Assembly: GCA_039545275.1 (NCBI GenBank)
Contig: BCHS01000004.1
Location: forward strand, 490,978-554,977
Source: Pseudomicrostroma phylloplanum
Taxonomy: Eukaryota > Basidiomycota > Exobasidiomycetes > Microstromatales
Reading direction: 5' to 3'
Length of the DNA: 64,000 nt
In this document: positions 30,148 through 42,400 of the stretch, piece after piece
How the letters are laid out: each line of letters starts with the position of its first letter
Numbering within the stretch: the stretch's first letter is position 1
Position numbers and translations under genes: made by a program
The notes under the pieces: generated by a model
What the model was told of the DNA's origin: nothing
Database searches by the model: none
The model's input: the letters and a program-made list of their open reading frames with translations, nothing else

Positions 30148-31427
30148 CTAGGCCGCTTCGCTGAGCACCCAGGGCAGCGTCTCCTCGACCTTACCAACAA
30201 AGTCCCAGTCTGCCTGTTCCTCGCCAGCTTCTACATTGAACACCGCAACCTTGCCTCCCTGCCTCCTGACTTGGCTCGCAAAGCCAGCAGCCGGATAGAC
30301 TGTGCTGCTGGTACCCAGAACCAGGAGAAGGTCGCAGCGCTCAATGAGGTCTTCGATGGAGTCTAGCAAAGGGATCGATTCCCCAAACCATACGACCGCG
30401 GGGCGGAGTAGACCCTTTGAACCATTTGAGACCACTCCCGAACTACTGTTCGAGGACTGACAGCTCGGAAGGGGACAATGTGGCAGTGAGGACAGGGCCA
30501 AGTCCTCGATTGGTTTCGAGAGGTCTTCTGTAGACCGTAGTGCGGGTGCGATGGGCGAATCGAAGTTGTCCGAAGTGTCATTGCAAGTGAGGCAACGGGT
30601 GCGGAACAAAGACCCGTGCCTTTCATTGTTCGGAATGTGGGGTCAAAGCGGGGAGGTTGTCAGGATATACTAACTTTAGCGCACTCCGACTCGTCGTATA
30701 GGCCCGATGAGGCTTCCGACGCCTCCTTCCTTTCACCCCTGGATTCTCAAACTTACATCTCGATAGGGTCAGATGGGCTCTTCCCCGTCTGCTCCTCGTA
30801 AGCAATGTTCGCTCGCTTGGACAGACCATCGACGCTGCAGGAAGGATGAGCGCAGATGCGCAAGCGAGATGCGTCGTGCAAGGTTTCGTCAGAAATCTTC
30901 AAGGTCCATGCCGTACAACTGTTCTGCAATGCATGCTGCGCTCACTTCTGCGTGATTAGTCGAAAGCCCCCTTGGCCATGTGACGCGATAGCAGCGTCTG
31001 GGAAGATCTGTCGACTGCCCTCTTCTGTGCACAGCCAGCTCAAGGCGTGATGGGCTGCGTTTGGCTTCGCCCTGAGACAGAGTTCCCGCCTCCAGTGGTA
31101 GAACTGCCACACCTGAGACGGGTTGGCGCGAAAGGCCTGTGGGGTGGCTAGCGACAGCGGGTCATGTTGGCGCCAGAGCGAGGCTGGGCCGCTGCCTCTA
31201 AAGGTGGGGACTGTGCGGGACGGGGGGTTGTTCAGGATGACTGAGCATGCGCCCCACACTGATAGCGGGTGACTCCTTCTCTTTCTCTCTCACTCACTCC
31301 CGCTGGCTGCCGAGAGTCCCGCGCCGGCAAGGGCGAGTGGGAAACGCGCTTGGGTGCAGGCCTGACGGAACGCGAGTCGAAGCTGCGTCGGCAGTGGTCT
31401 CGGAGCGTCGGCCGAAGAAGAGGGCAT
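30148..31427 (-). CDS. Sirtuin, SIRT5 (class III) type
   Basis: Four exons on the minus strand: 31427-31298, 31210-30946, 30834-30757 and 30619-30148; 314 aa. The introns are 87, 111 and 137 nt. All NAD/catalytic motifs assemble only after splicing. GAGLSAASG in exon 1 joins IPTFRG in exon 2. ITQ|NVDGLS is formed across intron 2. IEM|HGSLFRTRC is formed across intron 3, giving catalytic His159. Zinc cysteines: C-x2-C (RCLTC) and C-x4-C (CPLPSC). FYHWRRE supplies Tyr81 and Arg84, which match the Tyr102/Arg105 pair that gives human SIRT5 its preference for succinyl, malonyl and glutaryl lysine. WFGES and LVLGTSSTVYPAA complete the fold. The first exon is only 43 codons long. Mitochondrial location is possible but no strong presequence is seen. 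Confidence 0.9.
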
Positions 31428-32531
31428 GGCAGACACGAAATGAGCAAGTGGCCTAATGTGGCAAGACGCAGGACATAAGAGGACAAGACGGCGCTAAGGT
31501 TACAGCAGGGGCCTTGACAGGGGGACCACCCGCTAGTCAAGGATGCCAAGGGAAGCGACGGTGGCATGGCATCCCAAGGGAGAGGGTGCGCAAGGGTCCA
31601 AGGCAGGCGCGGATCGGAAAGAAAGCTGAATCTCTGCGCGGTCAGCAACTCAGCACGTCTCGGCCGGGGCGCAAGCAAAAGGCGGGAGACGGACGGACAG
31701 GCGGACAGACAGGCAGCAAGGTGTGGCGATAGAGCTGACTCAGATCGCGGGGCCAAGGGACGGGACGCTGCCGCTGCTGCACCCGCCGGGGCTAAGTGCA
31801 TTCATTTCCCGGCTCTTCGGCGGGGGCGGCCTTTGCCTTTGGGGCATGTGAGACCCGCCGGGGCGCGCGCTCGGGCATCAGAGCAGTGGATGAAGAGATG
31901 CAGTGCCTGCCCGGCGGCGCCCTTTGTCCTGCAGAGTAGCTTGTAGCCCGCCCACCCCGATCGTCGCGGTGCTGCGCGCGAAAGTCCAGTCGCCACTCGC
32001 CACCGGTCCATTCCTCCCGGTGTCACCGCCCCCCCCCCCCAGCTCAAGCTATGGCCCGCAAAGGGAGCAGCTGACACTTTGACCTCCTCTCCCCACCAAC
32101 AACTTCTCATACTGGCAGCCGATAATCGCTCTGCACATACAGTATTGATCCCTCTTTCCACATCTGTCGCGCCCTCAGTCGATACTCTCACCTCTACTCC
32201 TCGTCCTCATCCACTCGCGCACCTAATTTGACTACCCACGATCCACTACTTTTGAGCAATCCGTTTGGCTCAGGGATCTGTCAAAGAAATTCACTCTTGC
32301 GCTTTCAAGGCGTCCCTCACCAAAGGCGGACGCTTGACGTTCTAGCGCCTGTCCTTCGGGCACTTCAAACCACGTAACGAGATACCAAGTGCTGTCCCTG
32401 GGCTACAGCCAATCCCTATCCCTCCGTCTCTTCATACGACGACACTCAGGGTTCAAAACGCACCACTTTCACTTTCCTTCATCAACCCAGCGTCCATCGT
32501 CACACTCTCGTCCTCGTTTCCAACCCACACA
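31428..32531. other. Divergent intergenic region (sirtuin / receiver-domain gene)
   Basis: About 1.1 kb. It contains a run of 12 C (32029-32040). Beyond about 32080 the sequence is pyrimidine-rich with CAC/CTC motifs, probably the long 5' leader of the receiver-domain gene. Long frames on both strands between 31230 and 31950 are Arg/Ala/Ser-rich and have no family resemblance. Confidence 0.5.
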
Positions 32532-34304
32532 ATGATGCCTGGACCCTTCGACAGTGTCACTGCTGTGCCCGCTGCTGAGTCGTCACCACAGATTCAACCT
32601 CATCTCCTGAGGGTCCTCATCGTCGACGACAATGCGGTCAACCTCGCAGTCTTGGCAAAGCTCCTTCGTAAGAAGTTCTCCCACCTCCTCGACGGCCCGC
32701 CCGTTGCGGTCGACTCCGCTCTCAAGGCTCTTCAGCTCTTTCAGCACAACGTCTACGACCTCATCCTCATGGACATTCAGATGCCCTTCCTTTCCGGTGT
32801 TGATTGTACAAGGCGCATCCGTCAAGGTGTCGATGGCGTGTTGACTGCAAACAGACAGACTACCATTGTAGCTGTCACCACAGCCATCGGCACTGAGCCC
32901 GAAGCCCTCTACCGTCGCTCTGGCTTCGATGGTCTCATCGGGAAGCCAGTCAAGTCCGAAGCAATGACACAGCTTCTTGAGCCTCTGCTGGCAGCGGCAC
33001 GCGAGGCTGCGCCTAGCGTCGAGTCTATCGTCTCCAAAGGACAGACCATCACACCGCCTCTCCCCGTTGTACCCATTACCGGTGAGCGATGTTTCTTCAT
33101 GCCTCAGACATCTGGTGACACCGAGGGCGCCAAAGATACGGCGCCCTCTATCACCAAGACGCGAAACTTCGAGGCTTTGCTCAAGGAACAAACTAGGATT
33201 TCGCTCTTCCGCTACGGTGCTTGTGCTATTGCCCGTACCAACTCGGCCGCTGGCGTCTCGGACCGTCGTAGGATCCGAGACTATGATGTCGAGTCGTCCT
33301 CATCCTCGCCGTCAATTGGCTCCTCTGAAGATGAGAAGATGAGGCGCCGGGCTGATACGAGTGCGCTTATGCCAGACACAGAGTCGTCTCGCGTACGACC
33401 ATCATCAAACGGCCCCAGTCCAAAGTGGTCTCGCGCTGGACGCGGTCACTCCCTCACGATCAGTCAAAGCGGTCTCAACGAGCAGATCTATCGTGAGATG
33501 CAAGCTGCCGACATGCACGTGCGCAGCCCTCGTGTCAGTCAGCGGCCACACCCCACAAGGCTTTCCGCACCCACCATCGTCTTTCAACAACCGTCCCCGG
33601 ACAAGGTACTGGCAGGATCCGATACCAACACCGAGGACGCTACCGAAGGCGATGAAGAGAATTACGCAACTGACGAGCCACTGAGCCCCTTTAGCTACTT
33701 TGGCAACAGCGGCAATCGCAATGTCTCCTCGCAACTGTTTGCGAGCCTTCAACAAAGGGACCAGCATCTCCAGCAGCAACCGTCTCCTTCAAAGTCTCGC
33801 AGTAACTCTTCCGCTGCCTTTGCTGCACGCTGGACCGGCGGTCCCTACGGTGCCAACAGGCGCTCCGGCAGCATGGGCGGCTCTGTCTCATCGGCCGATT
33901 CCTCTTCGCCGGGATCCGGCAGCTCGTCGTCACGCTCTGGATCTCTGTCAACGGACTTCGACGGACCCAGCACCACTCCTCTCACCACGCCCGACAACGA
34001 GCACAGTCACTTTGCTCTGGCACCCATCGAGGAGCACAAGGCCGGATGCGTCCTCGAAGCGCTACCAAGCCCAGTCTTATCCCCCAGCAACAGCAACGAC
34101 GATGACGACGACGTCCACATCGACGTCGACGCCGACGCCGATGTCAAGGCGACGTTCCCTAAAATGCCCAAGGATGGCAGTGCTACCTTGCCTGGCACAA
34201 AGACGAGTCCCTGGCGACCACCCCTGGAACGACAGACTGCCACCCGCGAAGTCGTGACCGTCGCGAGGGTGCTTCAAGAGCAGTTCAAGGATTTCAGATT
34301 CTAG
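32532..34304 (+). CDS. Response-regulator receiver-domain protein
   Basis: A single exon of 590 aa. A complete REC domain lies near the N-terminus (about residues 26-150): the acidic pair Asp32-Asp33 in VLIVDDNAVN, phospho-acceptor Asp81 in LILMDIQMP, switch Thr in VAVTTAIG, and Lys138 in IGKPVK. The remaining 440 residues are Ser/Pro/Asp-rich with an Asp repeat near 520. No histidine kinase, HPt, DNA-binding or kinase domain is visible. Fungal REC proteins act at the end of a phosphorelay (Ssk1/Mcs4, Skn7, Srr1, Rim15). An N-terminal REC with a disordered tail is unlike Ssk1, where REC is C-terminal, and is closer to Srr1-type or unnamed fungal regulators. The start is the first of two tandem ATGs (MMPGPF). 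Confidence 0.82.
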   Translation: MMPGPFDSVTAVPAAESSPQIQPHLLRVLIVDDNAVNLAVLAKLLRKKFSHLLDGPPVAVDSALKALQLFQHNVYDLILMDIQMPFLSGVDCTRRIRQGVDGVLTANRQTTIVAVTTAIGTEPEALYRRSGFDGLIGKPVKSEAMTQLLEPLLAAAREAAPSVESIVSKGQTITPPLPVVPITGERCFFMPQTSGDTEGAKDTAPSITKTRNFEALLKEQTRISLFRYGACAIARTNSAAGVSDRRRIRDYDVESSSSSPSIGSSEDEKMRRRADTSALMPDTESSRVRPSSNGPSPKWSRAGRGHSLTISQSGLNEQIYREMQAADMHVRSPRVSQRPHPTRLSAPTIVFQQPSPDKVLAGSDTNTEDATEGDEENYATDEPLSPFSYFGNSGNRNVSSQLFASLQQRDQHLQQQPSPSKSRSNSSAAFAARWTGGPYGANRRSGSMGGSVSSADSSSPGSGSSSSRSGSLSTDFDGPSTTPLTTPDNEHSHFALAPIEEHKAGCVLEALPSPVLSPSNSNDDDDDVHIDVDADADVKATFPKMPKDGSATLPGTKTSPWRPPLERQTATREVVTVARVLQEQFKDFRF

Positions 34305-35637
34305 TGCCAAGGGTTATCAAAGTCACCTCTTCTTGCCGCCGCCGCCGCACGGCGTTCCTTCTCAGTTTTACCCGGGTCCGTATCTGTCTCTTGGGGGTAC
34401 TCCTCTTTTGTCATCATGTCTTTCTCTGTCACCAGGTCTCGCGCATACGTTACCCTTCAATCACCCTCTTCCTGTCCACATTGTAGTCTGGGCTCTCGGC
34501 CCGTCTTTCTCATACACGTCACACATATTCCGGGATCACCAGGACACCAGCAGAGCGAGCAGGGTTTGGAAGCAGGCTAGCATCAGGGCTACCCTCTACT
34601 TTGTTCTACTTCACACGTTACCGTCTGCATACATACAAAGACCTCTTCTCTTCTCTTCTCTTCTCTTCCACTTCGCGCACACGTTTATCGCACCCGCACC
34701 CGTACCCATACCCGTAACTGCTACTTGCAACTGGAGCTTGAGCTTGAAATCTGGGAAATGAAATTCACCAACCATGGCCTTTTAGTCTACCTTGCTTCTG
34801 TTGTTTGCGTGTGCATGCCTCTTGTCTGACTTGACCTGACTGAATGACCCACTGACTACCTGAACTGATCGATGCAGGGTCTCATCCAACAGCGTCAAGG
34901 CCATCGCATCGAGGGTCAAATGTGTTTACATCGCCTGCCGTGGGACCTCCATGACCAGGAGGCCAAAAGCCTCCGTACGTCCCATCGCGACTGAGCAGAG
35001 GCTTCGCACCTCCTCTCCATTCTATTCGCCGGTTCTCAGCCCTCACAGATCGAGAAGCGCAAAAAGCAAATCAAGTAGCGCCGAGCAACAAGACAACAGA
35101 AAGGATCGGTATACCGGGGCAGCAAAAAAGGCAAAACAAAAGAAAAAACTTCAGCATCCAGGATTCCCGCGTGGTCCCCCACCGCAGTACTGACTGGACG
35201 GTACCTTGCTTAACTTCGCAGATCGGACGGGATGCGGTGCTTTCAAGGTCCTATGGCCGAAGATGAAAGTCATTAGATGCGCGCGGCATATAACCTGCCC
35301 GCATGTCCGGGTGCCGCGCGCTGGACCGAAGGCGGGGCGAGGGTGAGGGACAGGGAAGGAGACCGAGGCGCGTCTGGCGGAGCAAGCGGACATCAGAGGT
35401 GCGAGTGCTGAGAGGCATAGATAGCATTGTTCGACTCGCCAGAACCGCTCACGCACTGGATATGGGGAGAGAAAAAAAGATGCGCACGCAGATTCCTGCC
35501 CTGCTCTGCTCTGCTTTGCCTTGCCCGGTAACGACTCTAGTCTTCCACCTGCCCTTGTCCTGTCCTTCCGCTTTGGCTTCGCCTTGGACCTTGACCGCTC
35601 CCAAATCTTCCCTCTCCACTCTCCCTCTCCGCCGCCG
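34305..35637. other. Long convergent intergenic region
   Basis: About 1.3 kb between the 3' ends of the receiver-domain gene and the RhoGAP gene. It contains a (CTCTT)n tract. A GATGCAG near 34878 resembles a 3' splice site and could mark a 3'-UTR intron or an unannotated transcript. I see no coding gene and no tRNA-like box B in it. Confidence 0.45.
34643..34668. repeat. (CTCTT)n microsatellite
   Basis: About five perfect CTCTT units in the intergenic region downstream of the receiver-domain gene. Confidence 0.85.
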
Positions 35638-38600
35638 CTAAGACTGAGAGTGCTGCATGAGCACCGCCTCCTGCTGCTCCTTGGCAAGCGCCCTCGCCCT
35701 TTCCTCTTCCTCGACTTCGTCATCCTCAAGGAAAATGTCCTTGTAGTGCAGCAGGATCGTCTCGATGGCCTTTGCCTGATACTGCATATCCGCCAAGGCG
35801 CTGGAACCACCCGCTACGCCGCTAGTGGAGAGATCGTCGACTCCACTGCCGCCGCCGCCAGTGCCGGGGTCGATGCCCAGGCCGGACATGGAGGTGCTCA
35901 AGTCGTCGGGCCCGCCGGGGCCGTTGCTCTCCATCGAGCGCCCAGGTGGTGGTGGACCTAGCAAGGTCGGTCCAAAGACGATGGCAAGGTTGCTTGCGCC
36001 CATCTGGTTCACGCTCTCCTCTGCGCGCACCCGGTCCAGATGGCACATCAGGGCCTTGAGCGTCGAGTAGTTCGCATCGGGAAGCTGATTCACCACCTCG
36101 TGCAGGCGAATGTGCCGGAGGCGATCGTTCTCCACCTTGGCCGACTCGATGAAGCCTCGGTAGAGGTCCCATGTCAGCAAAGGCTCGGGCAGTTCACGGA
36201 ACCAGAGCTTCAGACAGCCAGAGACGATGTTGATGTCGCTCAGCGCCTCTGCGTCCTCAAACAGATCCACGGCGGTCCAATCTGCATCGAATTTGGCCTT
36301 GAGTCGCTGCACCTTGGACGTGGTACCAGAGAGACGGTAGATGCCCATATTCTCCTTTCCGAACGTCTCCACGGCCTGGGCGCATTTCTCGAGGATGCCG
36401 GGAACATCTACATTGTCTCTTGCCATCTGCATGTCGAGTTCCACACCAAAGATGGGCCGCGAGGAAGTCGAGGCGTTGGATCCTACACCTCCAATGCTTG
36501 ATGAGGAAGGCTGCTGGCCGAAGCCGCGACCATTGTTGAGCCCATAGGAAGAAGCACTGCTCGCTACCATGCCAGAAGGTCCAGAGCTCATGCCGTTCAT
36601 GCCCGGTGGCATGTATCCATCCTCGTAGGGTCCTTCCCGCTTCGGTCCCCTATAGTCCCTACCATGGAGGATTGTGTAGTTCTGCATGAACGTCTTGAAG
36701 TCTGTCCGGTTGTCGATGGCTTCCGCTGCCGCTTTCAGGCCAATTTGACCACTGCCTCCTTCAGCCACCGGAGCCGCTGCTGCTCCCACGGGCGTCACTG
36801 TCATGCCGTCACCAAGCACAGTTGTCTCAAATAGGTAGGCATAACGACTCAGATGGTACTGCAGCCCATTGTCGATCTCCTCTGCCGTCTCCTTGAGACT
36901 TCTCAAGATCCTCGGCAGCTGGAGGTTGAAGTACTCTTGCCGCATCTGCTGCGTCTGTAGCACCTCTCGCCTAAAGGCGTCAGACATCTGGGACGTCCGC
37001 GTCCGAATCTCGTCCTCCTGTCTCAGCAGCTGCTGTGGGTTCTTCTTGTTGAAGAGCATTCCACCTTTGGTCATCGCCTTGCCTAACGAGCGACCCTTGC
37101 TTGCTGCTTGTCCAACAGCGCCAGAGGAGTGCTGAGCCGCTAGCTCTCCTCCCTTGGCCGACTCTCCTGACTTTAACAAAAGCACACGTTCCAGCTCCTC
37201 AGCAGCAGATTCGAAGCGCGACCGAGCCTGGCGGGCCAGAGAGAGGGACAGACCTGTTCAGCCCCTGCCGAATCTTCATCCATTTGCCTAGACTCACCTT
37301 CTCTACGCTGGCCTCGGCATCCATCAGGCCCCTCTCTAGCCTTTGCCCAGTCTCTTTGGCGCTCTTTCGATTCCGATCAATCTCCTTCACCATGTTGCTC
37401 AGCTCCTCGCTCATTTCGGCCAGACGCTGCCCAAACTTGATCCGCCCATCGGCGAGATGCTCGTGTGTTGCCAGGATGTTATGCCACGAAGAGACGAAGG
37501 TTCCGGCCTTGCCGTCAGCCGAGCCATAGGACTCTAGTGAGGACCTGTAACTCTTCTGTAGTGTCCGGCCATACTCCTCTTCTGCCATGCCGCGCTTTTT
37601 GAAAAAGGCGGCTGCCTCTCGACATGAAGTCATGGACTGCTTGATCCGCTCGTAGAGCAGAGGCAGGCCTACATCTGTATCGCATAGGGCTCTGAGCGTA
37701 GCCTCGTCGAAAGTCGTAGGGATCACTTCGACCGAGGGCGATCCTCCAAGAGTGGTACTGGCGGTACTGAAGCTCGGGATACCCCCGGCTAGGGAAGGCG
37801 ATGATCTGTGTAGACTTGGTCCTGAAAGCGCATTGGGAGACGTCGGCTGTTGCGACTGCCCAGGAGGGTTGGCGCTCCTGCTGTCGACATAGGCGAACGT
37901 GGTTGCAGTGGGGGTATGAAGGTGACTGGAACCTGGCGTTGTAGGGCCAGGGCCAGAGAAGGGAGTAATGGGACTGTTGCCAGCACTGGACTGCAGGCCC
38001 ATTGGCAGCGAGGGGACATCCGTACTAGGTGATGGCCCGGACCTCTCAGTAGAGGTACGATGCAAGGAGGCCGGGTTGAGGGAGGGACGGGGGTGGTCAT
38101 TGTGAGTATTTGTGTGGCTGCCGCTGCTATGGCTCAGTGTGGACGAGTCGGACTGAGCAGCAAAGGAGGGATCCATGGCTTGATTCTGATGCAGAGAGCG
38201 AGCAAGGTGGGACTGCGACGTCTGGTGATGAAGTGAGCGGTGTAGAGGCTGAGAGTAGCCAGCGGCGAGGTGACCGCCCTCTGCCTCGTTGGAATTGACG
38301 TCGCTGACGCCTGTAGCTGATCCTGACCCTGGACTTGTGCCAGGAAGTGATTGTGGACTGGGCGCTAGATATCGGATGTTGGCGGCAGTGAGCGATGGAT
38401 GTCCGGTTGCCTGCTGGGCGCTGTTGCGCGACTGAAGGGCGCCTGGGACGGGGGTGGAAGAGCTAGAGGGGCCCGACCAGGGAGGGGTGTAGGTGGAGTA
38501 GGAAGACGAGGGAGGCTGATCTCGGCGTTGTTGATACTGATATGAAGGAGAGTGTGGCCGTGGTGTGCCGTCGTTGTGATAGAGGGGGGTGGTGGCTGTG

Positions 38601-38671
38601 GTGTTGGTAGTGGTGGTGGTAGGACGATGGGGAAGGAGTGGTGGTAGTGGGTGAAGCGGGGCGGCCGACAT
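35638..38671 (-). CDS. RGD1: F-BAR domain RhoGAP, Rgd1-like
   Basis: Two exons on the minus strand, 38671-37298 and 37227-35638, joined by a 70-nt GTGAGT...CAG intron in phase 0; 987 aa. The first ~310 residues are Ser/Thr/His/Pro-rich. The F-BAR domain starts near residue 315 (FDEATLRALCDTDVGLPLL) and includes AFFKKRGMAEEEYGRTLQKS, SSWHNILATHEHLADGRIKF and the post-intron FESAAEELERVLLLK. The RhoGAP domain lies at about 715-950: IFGVELDMQMARD, arginine finger in GIYRLSGTTSKVQ, KLWFRELPEPLLTWDL, ASNLAIVFGPTLL. This is the domain order of yeast Rgd1, a GAP for Rho3/Rho4. The upstream in-frame stretch begins at a non-ATG codon, so ATG 38671 (MSAAPLHP) was chosen. Confidence 0.92.
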
Positions 38672-39494
38672 GACTGTGAGTGTGTGCGTGTGGGTGTGCT
38701 TGGGTGAGAGCAACAAGGACGGCCGTCTCGGCCCTGTGTGCCTTGCGTCTCCGCACAGACGACGCGGGGCGGAAGCTGCACTTCACGCTCTGCCACGGAC
38801 ACTTGGGCGCAGAGGGGAGCAGTGACCAAAGCGGTGGGGAGAAGAGCACGGATGGTACCGACAAAGACAGACAGGCGGAGGTGGGGAAGCTACGACGGAA
38901 GAAGTCACGCAAGCCAGGGAGGCAAAAGGAGACAAGAAGCTCACACCCACCCACACACACAGAGACACCCAAGGAGCTGACAGTGGCCGAGATGCAAGGC
39001 GGGAACTTGGAGCAGCCAGATTCGAGATCCACCACCAGCGCGCCTGGCTCGGCATATGGGCCGGGCAAGGCATGGCAGGACAGCCAAGACAGCGCGGGGC
39101 AACTGACAGGCAGACAGGCAGACGAGCGCGTCGGCACATGCCGCCCCTCCCTTCCGCGTGCAGCACGCCACGGCCAGCCAGACACACTGCTGTGTGGCAC
39201 GGCCGGCAGACGGATGCTTCTCTGACGCATGAGGATTGATTCGCAAACACAAAGGCAACATGATCAAAACGAGATCAAAGGGACATGACGGAAACGGGAG
39301 GACGAGTGAGGAGGAAAGGAAAGGAAAGAAGAGCAGCAGAAGAAGAAGGCGAAGACGGCAGAAAGCGCTACACCCCGCCAGTGCACTCGGAAGGGGCTTT
39401 GGCGAAAAGACACCATGAGAGCATGGCGGTAGCAGTCCCTCCATACACCAAAAAGCATCCTCCACTTGCCGCCTAGATCGTCCATCGCTCTCAT
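38672..39494. other. Intergenic between eIF4G 3' end and RhoGAP 5' end
   Basis: About 820 bp between two genes on the same (minus) strand. It includes a CA/CCCA-rich simple stretch near 38940-38970. It probably holds the eIF4G 3' UTR and the RhoGAP promoter. No gene is seen. Confidence 0.5.
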
Positions 39495-42400
39495 CTAAGA
39501 GCTCCTCGTCTCTCTCTCGGCCTGCACCTTCTCCAGCATCTTGTCTTTTGGTGTCTTGATTCCTTCGCCCACAATCGATTCAGCCAGCTTGCTCAGCGAG
39601 GCCTCTGGTAGGCCCGAATCGAGCAGAAGGATGGCCATCAGGTTGTACACCTGAGGCACGTCGATGCTCATGTCGTCCAGGTCCGCAATGCCGGCTAATG
39701 TGAAGCCCTCTTCCAGTGCGGCATCGTCCATCAGCTGTGAAGACCGGATCTTGGCCAAGAGCTCTCCCACTACGCGCACCAGGTCCACCTTCTTGTCCAG
39801 AGCAGTCGAGACCAGCTTGCCCACAAAGGCGGCCCTATGCGAGGTAGGTAGCGACTCCATAGCAAGGGCACCCTCGTCGACGTTGCGAATCTCCAAGAAC
39901 TCCTTGACGTCCTCTCCGATCTTACGCTTGGCATCGGCATCCGACATTTGCGCAGCTTCACCTCCCTCTTCTTGATCGTCCTCGGCTTCACCATCCTCCT
40001 TGTCTTCGCCGCCCTCAGCGGGCATAGGCTTCGTACGTGGGGCCAGGTTGAGCTTGGGCCGTTGAGGCTCGTCACCTCCAGCGGCTGCACCAGCTGCACC
40101 AGCTGCACCAGCAGACGCAGCCTGCTCTGATGATTCCGCTTGGTTCAGCATCTCAAACATGTTCGCTGATGAGTTGGTCCTCGAAGGCGGCTTGCTGCCA
40201 TCTTCCGAAGACTTCTGCTGCTTCTTTGCAAAGACGCTGTTGGGTCCAGGGCCCAGCGACAAGGGCCGACCCGATCCGCCTCGCTCGATCTTGCCGAAAG
40301 CAGCCAAGTCACCAGCACGGGCAGGGCGAGGCGGCGGTGCGCTACCCATGGTCTGCCAGCCGTCGGGACCGATTTGACCTCCCGGCATGTCACGTTGCCC
40401 ACCTCTCCGTGAGCCGCCACGCGACGGCGGGCCAGCTCCGCGCGCACGGTTGGCCATGTCCAGCTCGGCTTGTTGCTTTTGCTTGGCGGCATCCTCGTGA
40501 ATCTGCGCGATAGACTTGGGTCCGGCACTCTCCTGCTTGCCCTTCCACCCGTTTGCTCGCATCTCAATGACATCCATGAGCATGAACTTCATCCTGGAGT
40601 TGACGTTCTCGGACTGAGTCATGTCCTTCATCCTCTGGAAGTAGATGTTGAGATGGCTGCGAGCCTTCTCGTTGTCCAGCTGTCGTCCGATGGTGGTGAG
40701 CAGCTTGCAGAGCGACTCGATCTCCTCTTCTTCCGGATCAGCAGTGTTTGAGAGAAGCTTGACGATGCAGATGTGCATGATCTTCTCCGTAAGCATCTGA
40801 AGCTTGTACAGCTCACCGATGAAGCGCACGAGACCGAGACCTCTTCGCTTGGCCTTCTGAGCAATGTAGTACTCTTCGGACAGGAGCTCCGCCTCCTTCT
40901 CCTCTGTCTTCTCGCCACGCTCAGCAGCTTCCTTAGCTTCAGCCTCGGTCTTCTCATTGCTGTCCTTCTTGGCTTTGTCCTCAGCCTCCTTGCTCTTGGC
41001 AGCATCCACCATGGCATCACGATGAGCCCATCCTCGCTCGAAGTCTTCTTGACAGCGGTTGAGCAGGTACTTCCGGAAAAGGGCACCACCGACGACGAGC
41101 TTGCCATCCGAGCCTTTCAGACTCTCATCCGTGACCTCGGGGCTAAGCTTCTCCATGAGCTTTCGACACAGCTGTGCGTACATCTCTGACCATGCCGCTT
41201 CGTCGGTCGCCTTCTCAAAGATGAGAGCAATGACTTGTCGTAGTGTGCGGCCGTCTGTCTCGTCGACGGACTTGTTAGCCCAATCCAGGACCTGATCCGA
41301 AATGCTGACGAACTTCTCCACGGTGAGCTTGTTCAACAAAGCCTTGACCTTTCGCTGGATCAACTCCGGTGAGTCGTTTGTCAGCTTGCTGCCAGTACCT
41401 GCCTGCCATCTCGAATCGGAGTTGGCGAGGGGAGCGACCTGGTCCATAGGAATGGTGGGTCCACCTCTCTCTGGTGGGTTGACCCTTTCTCCTCGGCTTT
41501 GACCGGGCTCGCGAGTACGTCCGCGGCGCGATTGCGTACGGCTTCCAGCGGGTGCACCAGTTCCCATCATCTCCCGAGAAGGCAGGGCGCCGGCAGAGCC
41601 ACTTCCACCGCGTGACAGGGGCTGAGTCCGGCTGCCAGCGTTGAAAGAGCCCATCGGCCCTGAGCTGGCAAAGGCGCTGCTCGGCGCACCTCGCAGACCA
41701 GACGTCGACTGAGCAAACCTTTCCTCGCTCGTCTTGGCGGGGTGGGAGAAAGTGCCCATAGCTCCACCTGCGACGGGGCGTCCGAATGCTGAAGCGCCAG
41801 GAGCACCGAGACCAAGTCCAAGTCCTGCTGCACCACGACCACCGCCAGCCGCAGCAGAACCCATGCCAGAAGCTCGGCGACCGCTCGTCGAGGCCCTTCC
41901 AGCGCCAGGCTGTCCCTGCTCCATACCAATGGAGGCGAGAGGCGGCATATCTTGGGGCTTCTCGGACCAGACGTTCATGAACTGCAGCAAGAACTCTCGG
42001 TCATACCTGAACTTGCCAGGCGCGGCAGCTTCATTGAGCTCCTTGCGAGGCGACTGGACCTTTCCGGGATATGTGACCTTGCTCAGGTCTTCAATGGGTC
42101 GAGCGGAGCCAAGGGTAGCTGAAGCAGCCGAGATGGGCGGATCGCTCGAGCTGGGACCCTCAGCGCTACGCTGTGCAGCTGCTGTATCAAGTTGCTGAGG
42201 CCTCTTGCGCTTCTCCAGCTGGGCACTGTCCAGGACGATACTGCCGCTGTTGTTGGCAGCATTTGACATCGAGGCCATTGGCTTGGCTGGCAGATTGGCG
42301 AAACCAGGGGTTCCGGGTGTCCGAGGCACGGGAGGGAACATGGAAGTACGCGATGCACTGCCTTCGAGAGGTGTGGACGGCACGGAGGAGACTTCCCGAG

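Noticed and set aside
31232..31801. Minus-strand frame of 189 codons overlapping sirtuin exon 1
   Set aside because: Wrong frame for the GAGLS motif; the spliced sirtuin model explains the region better.
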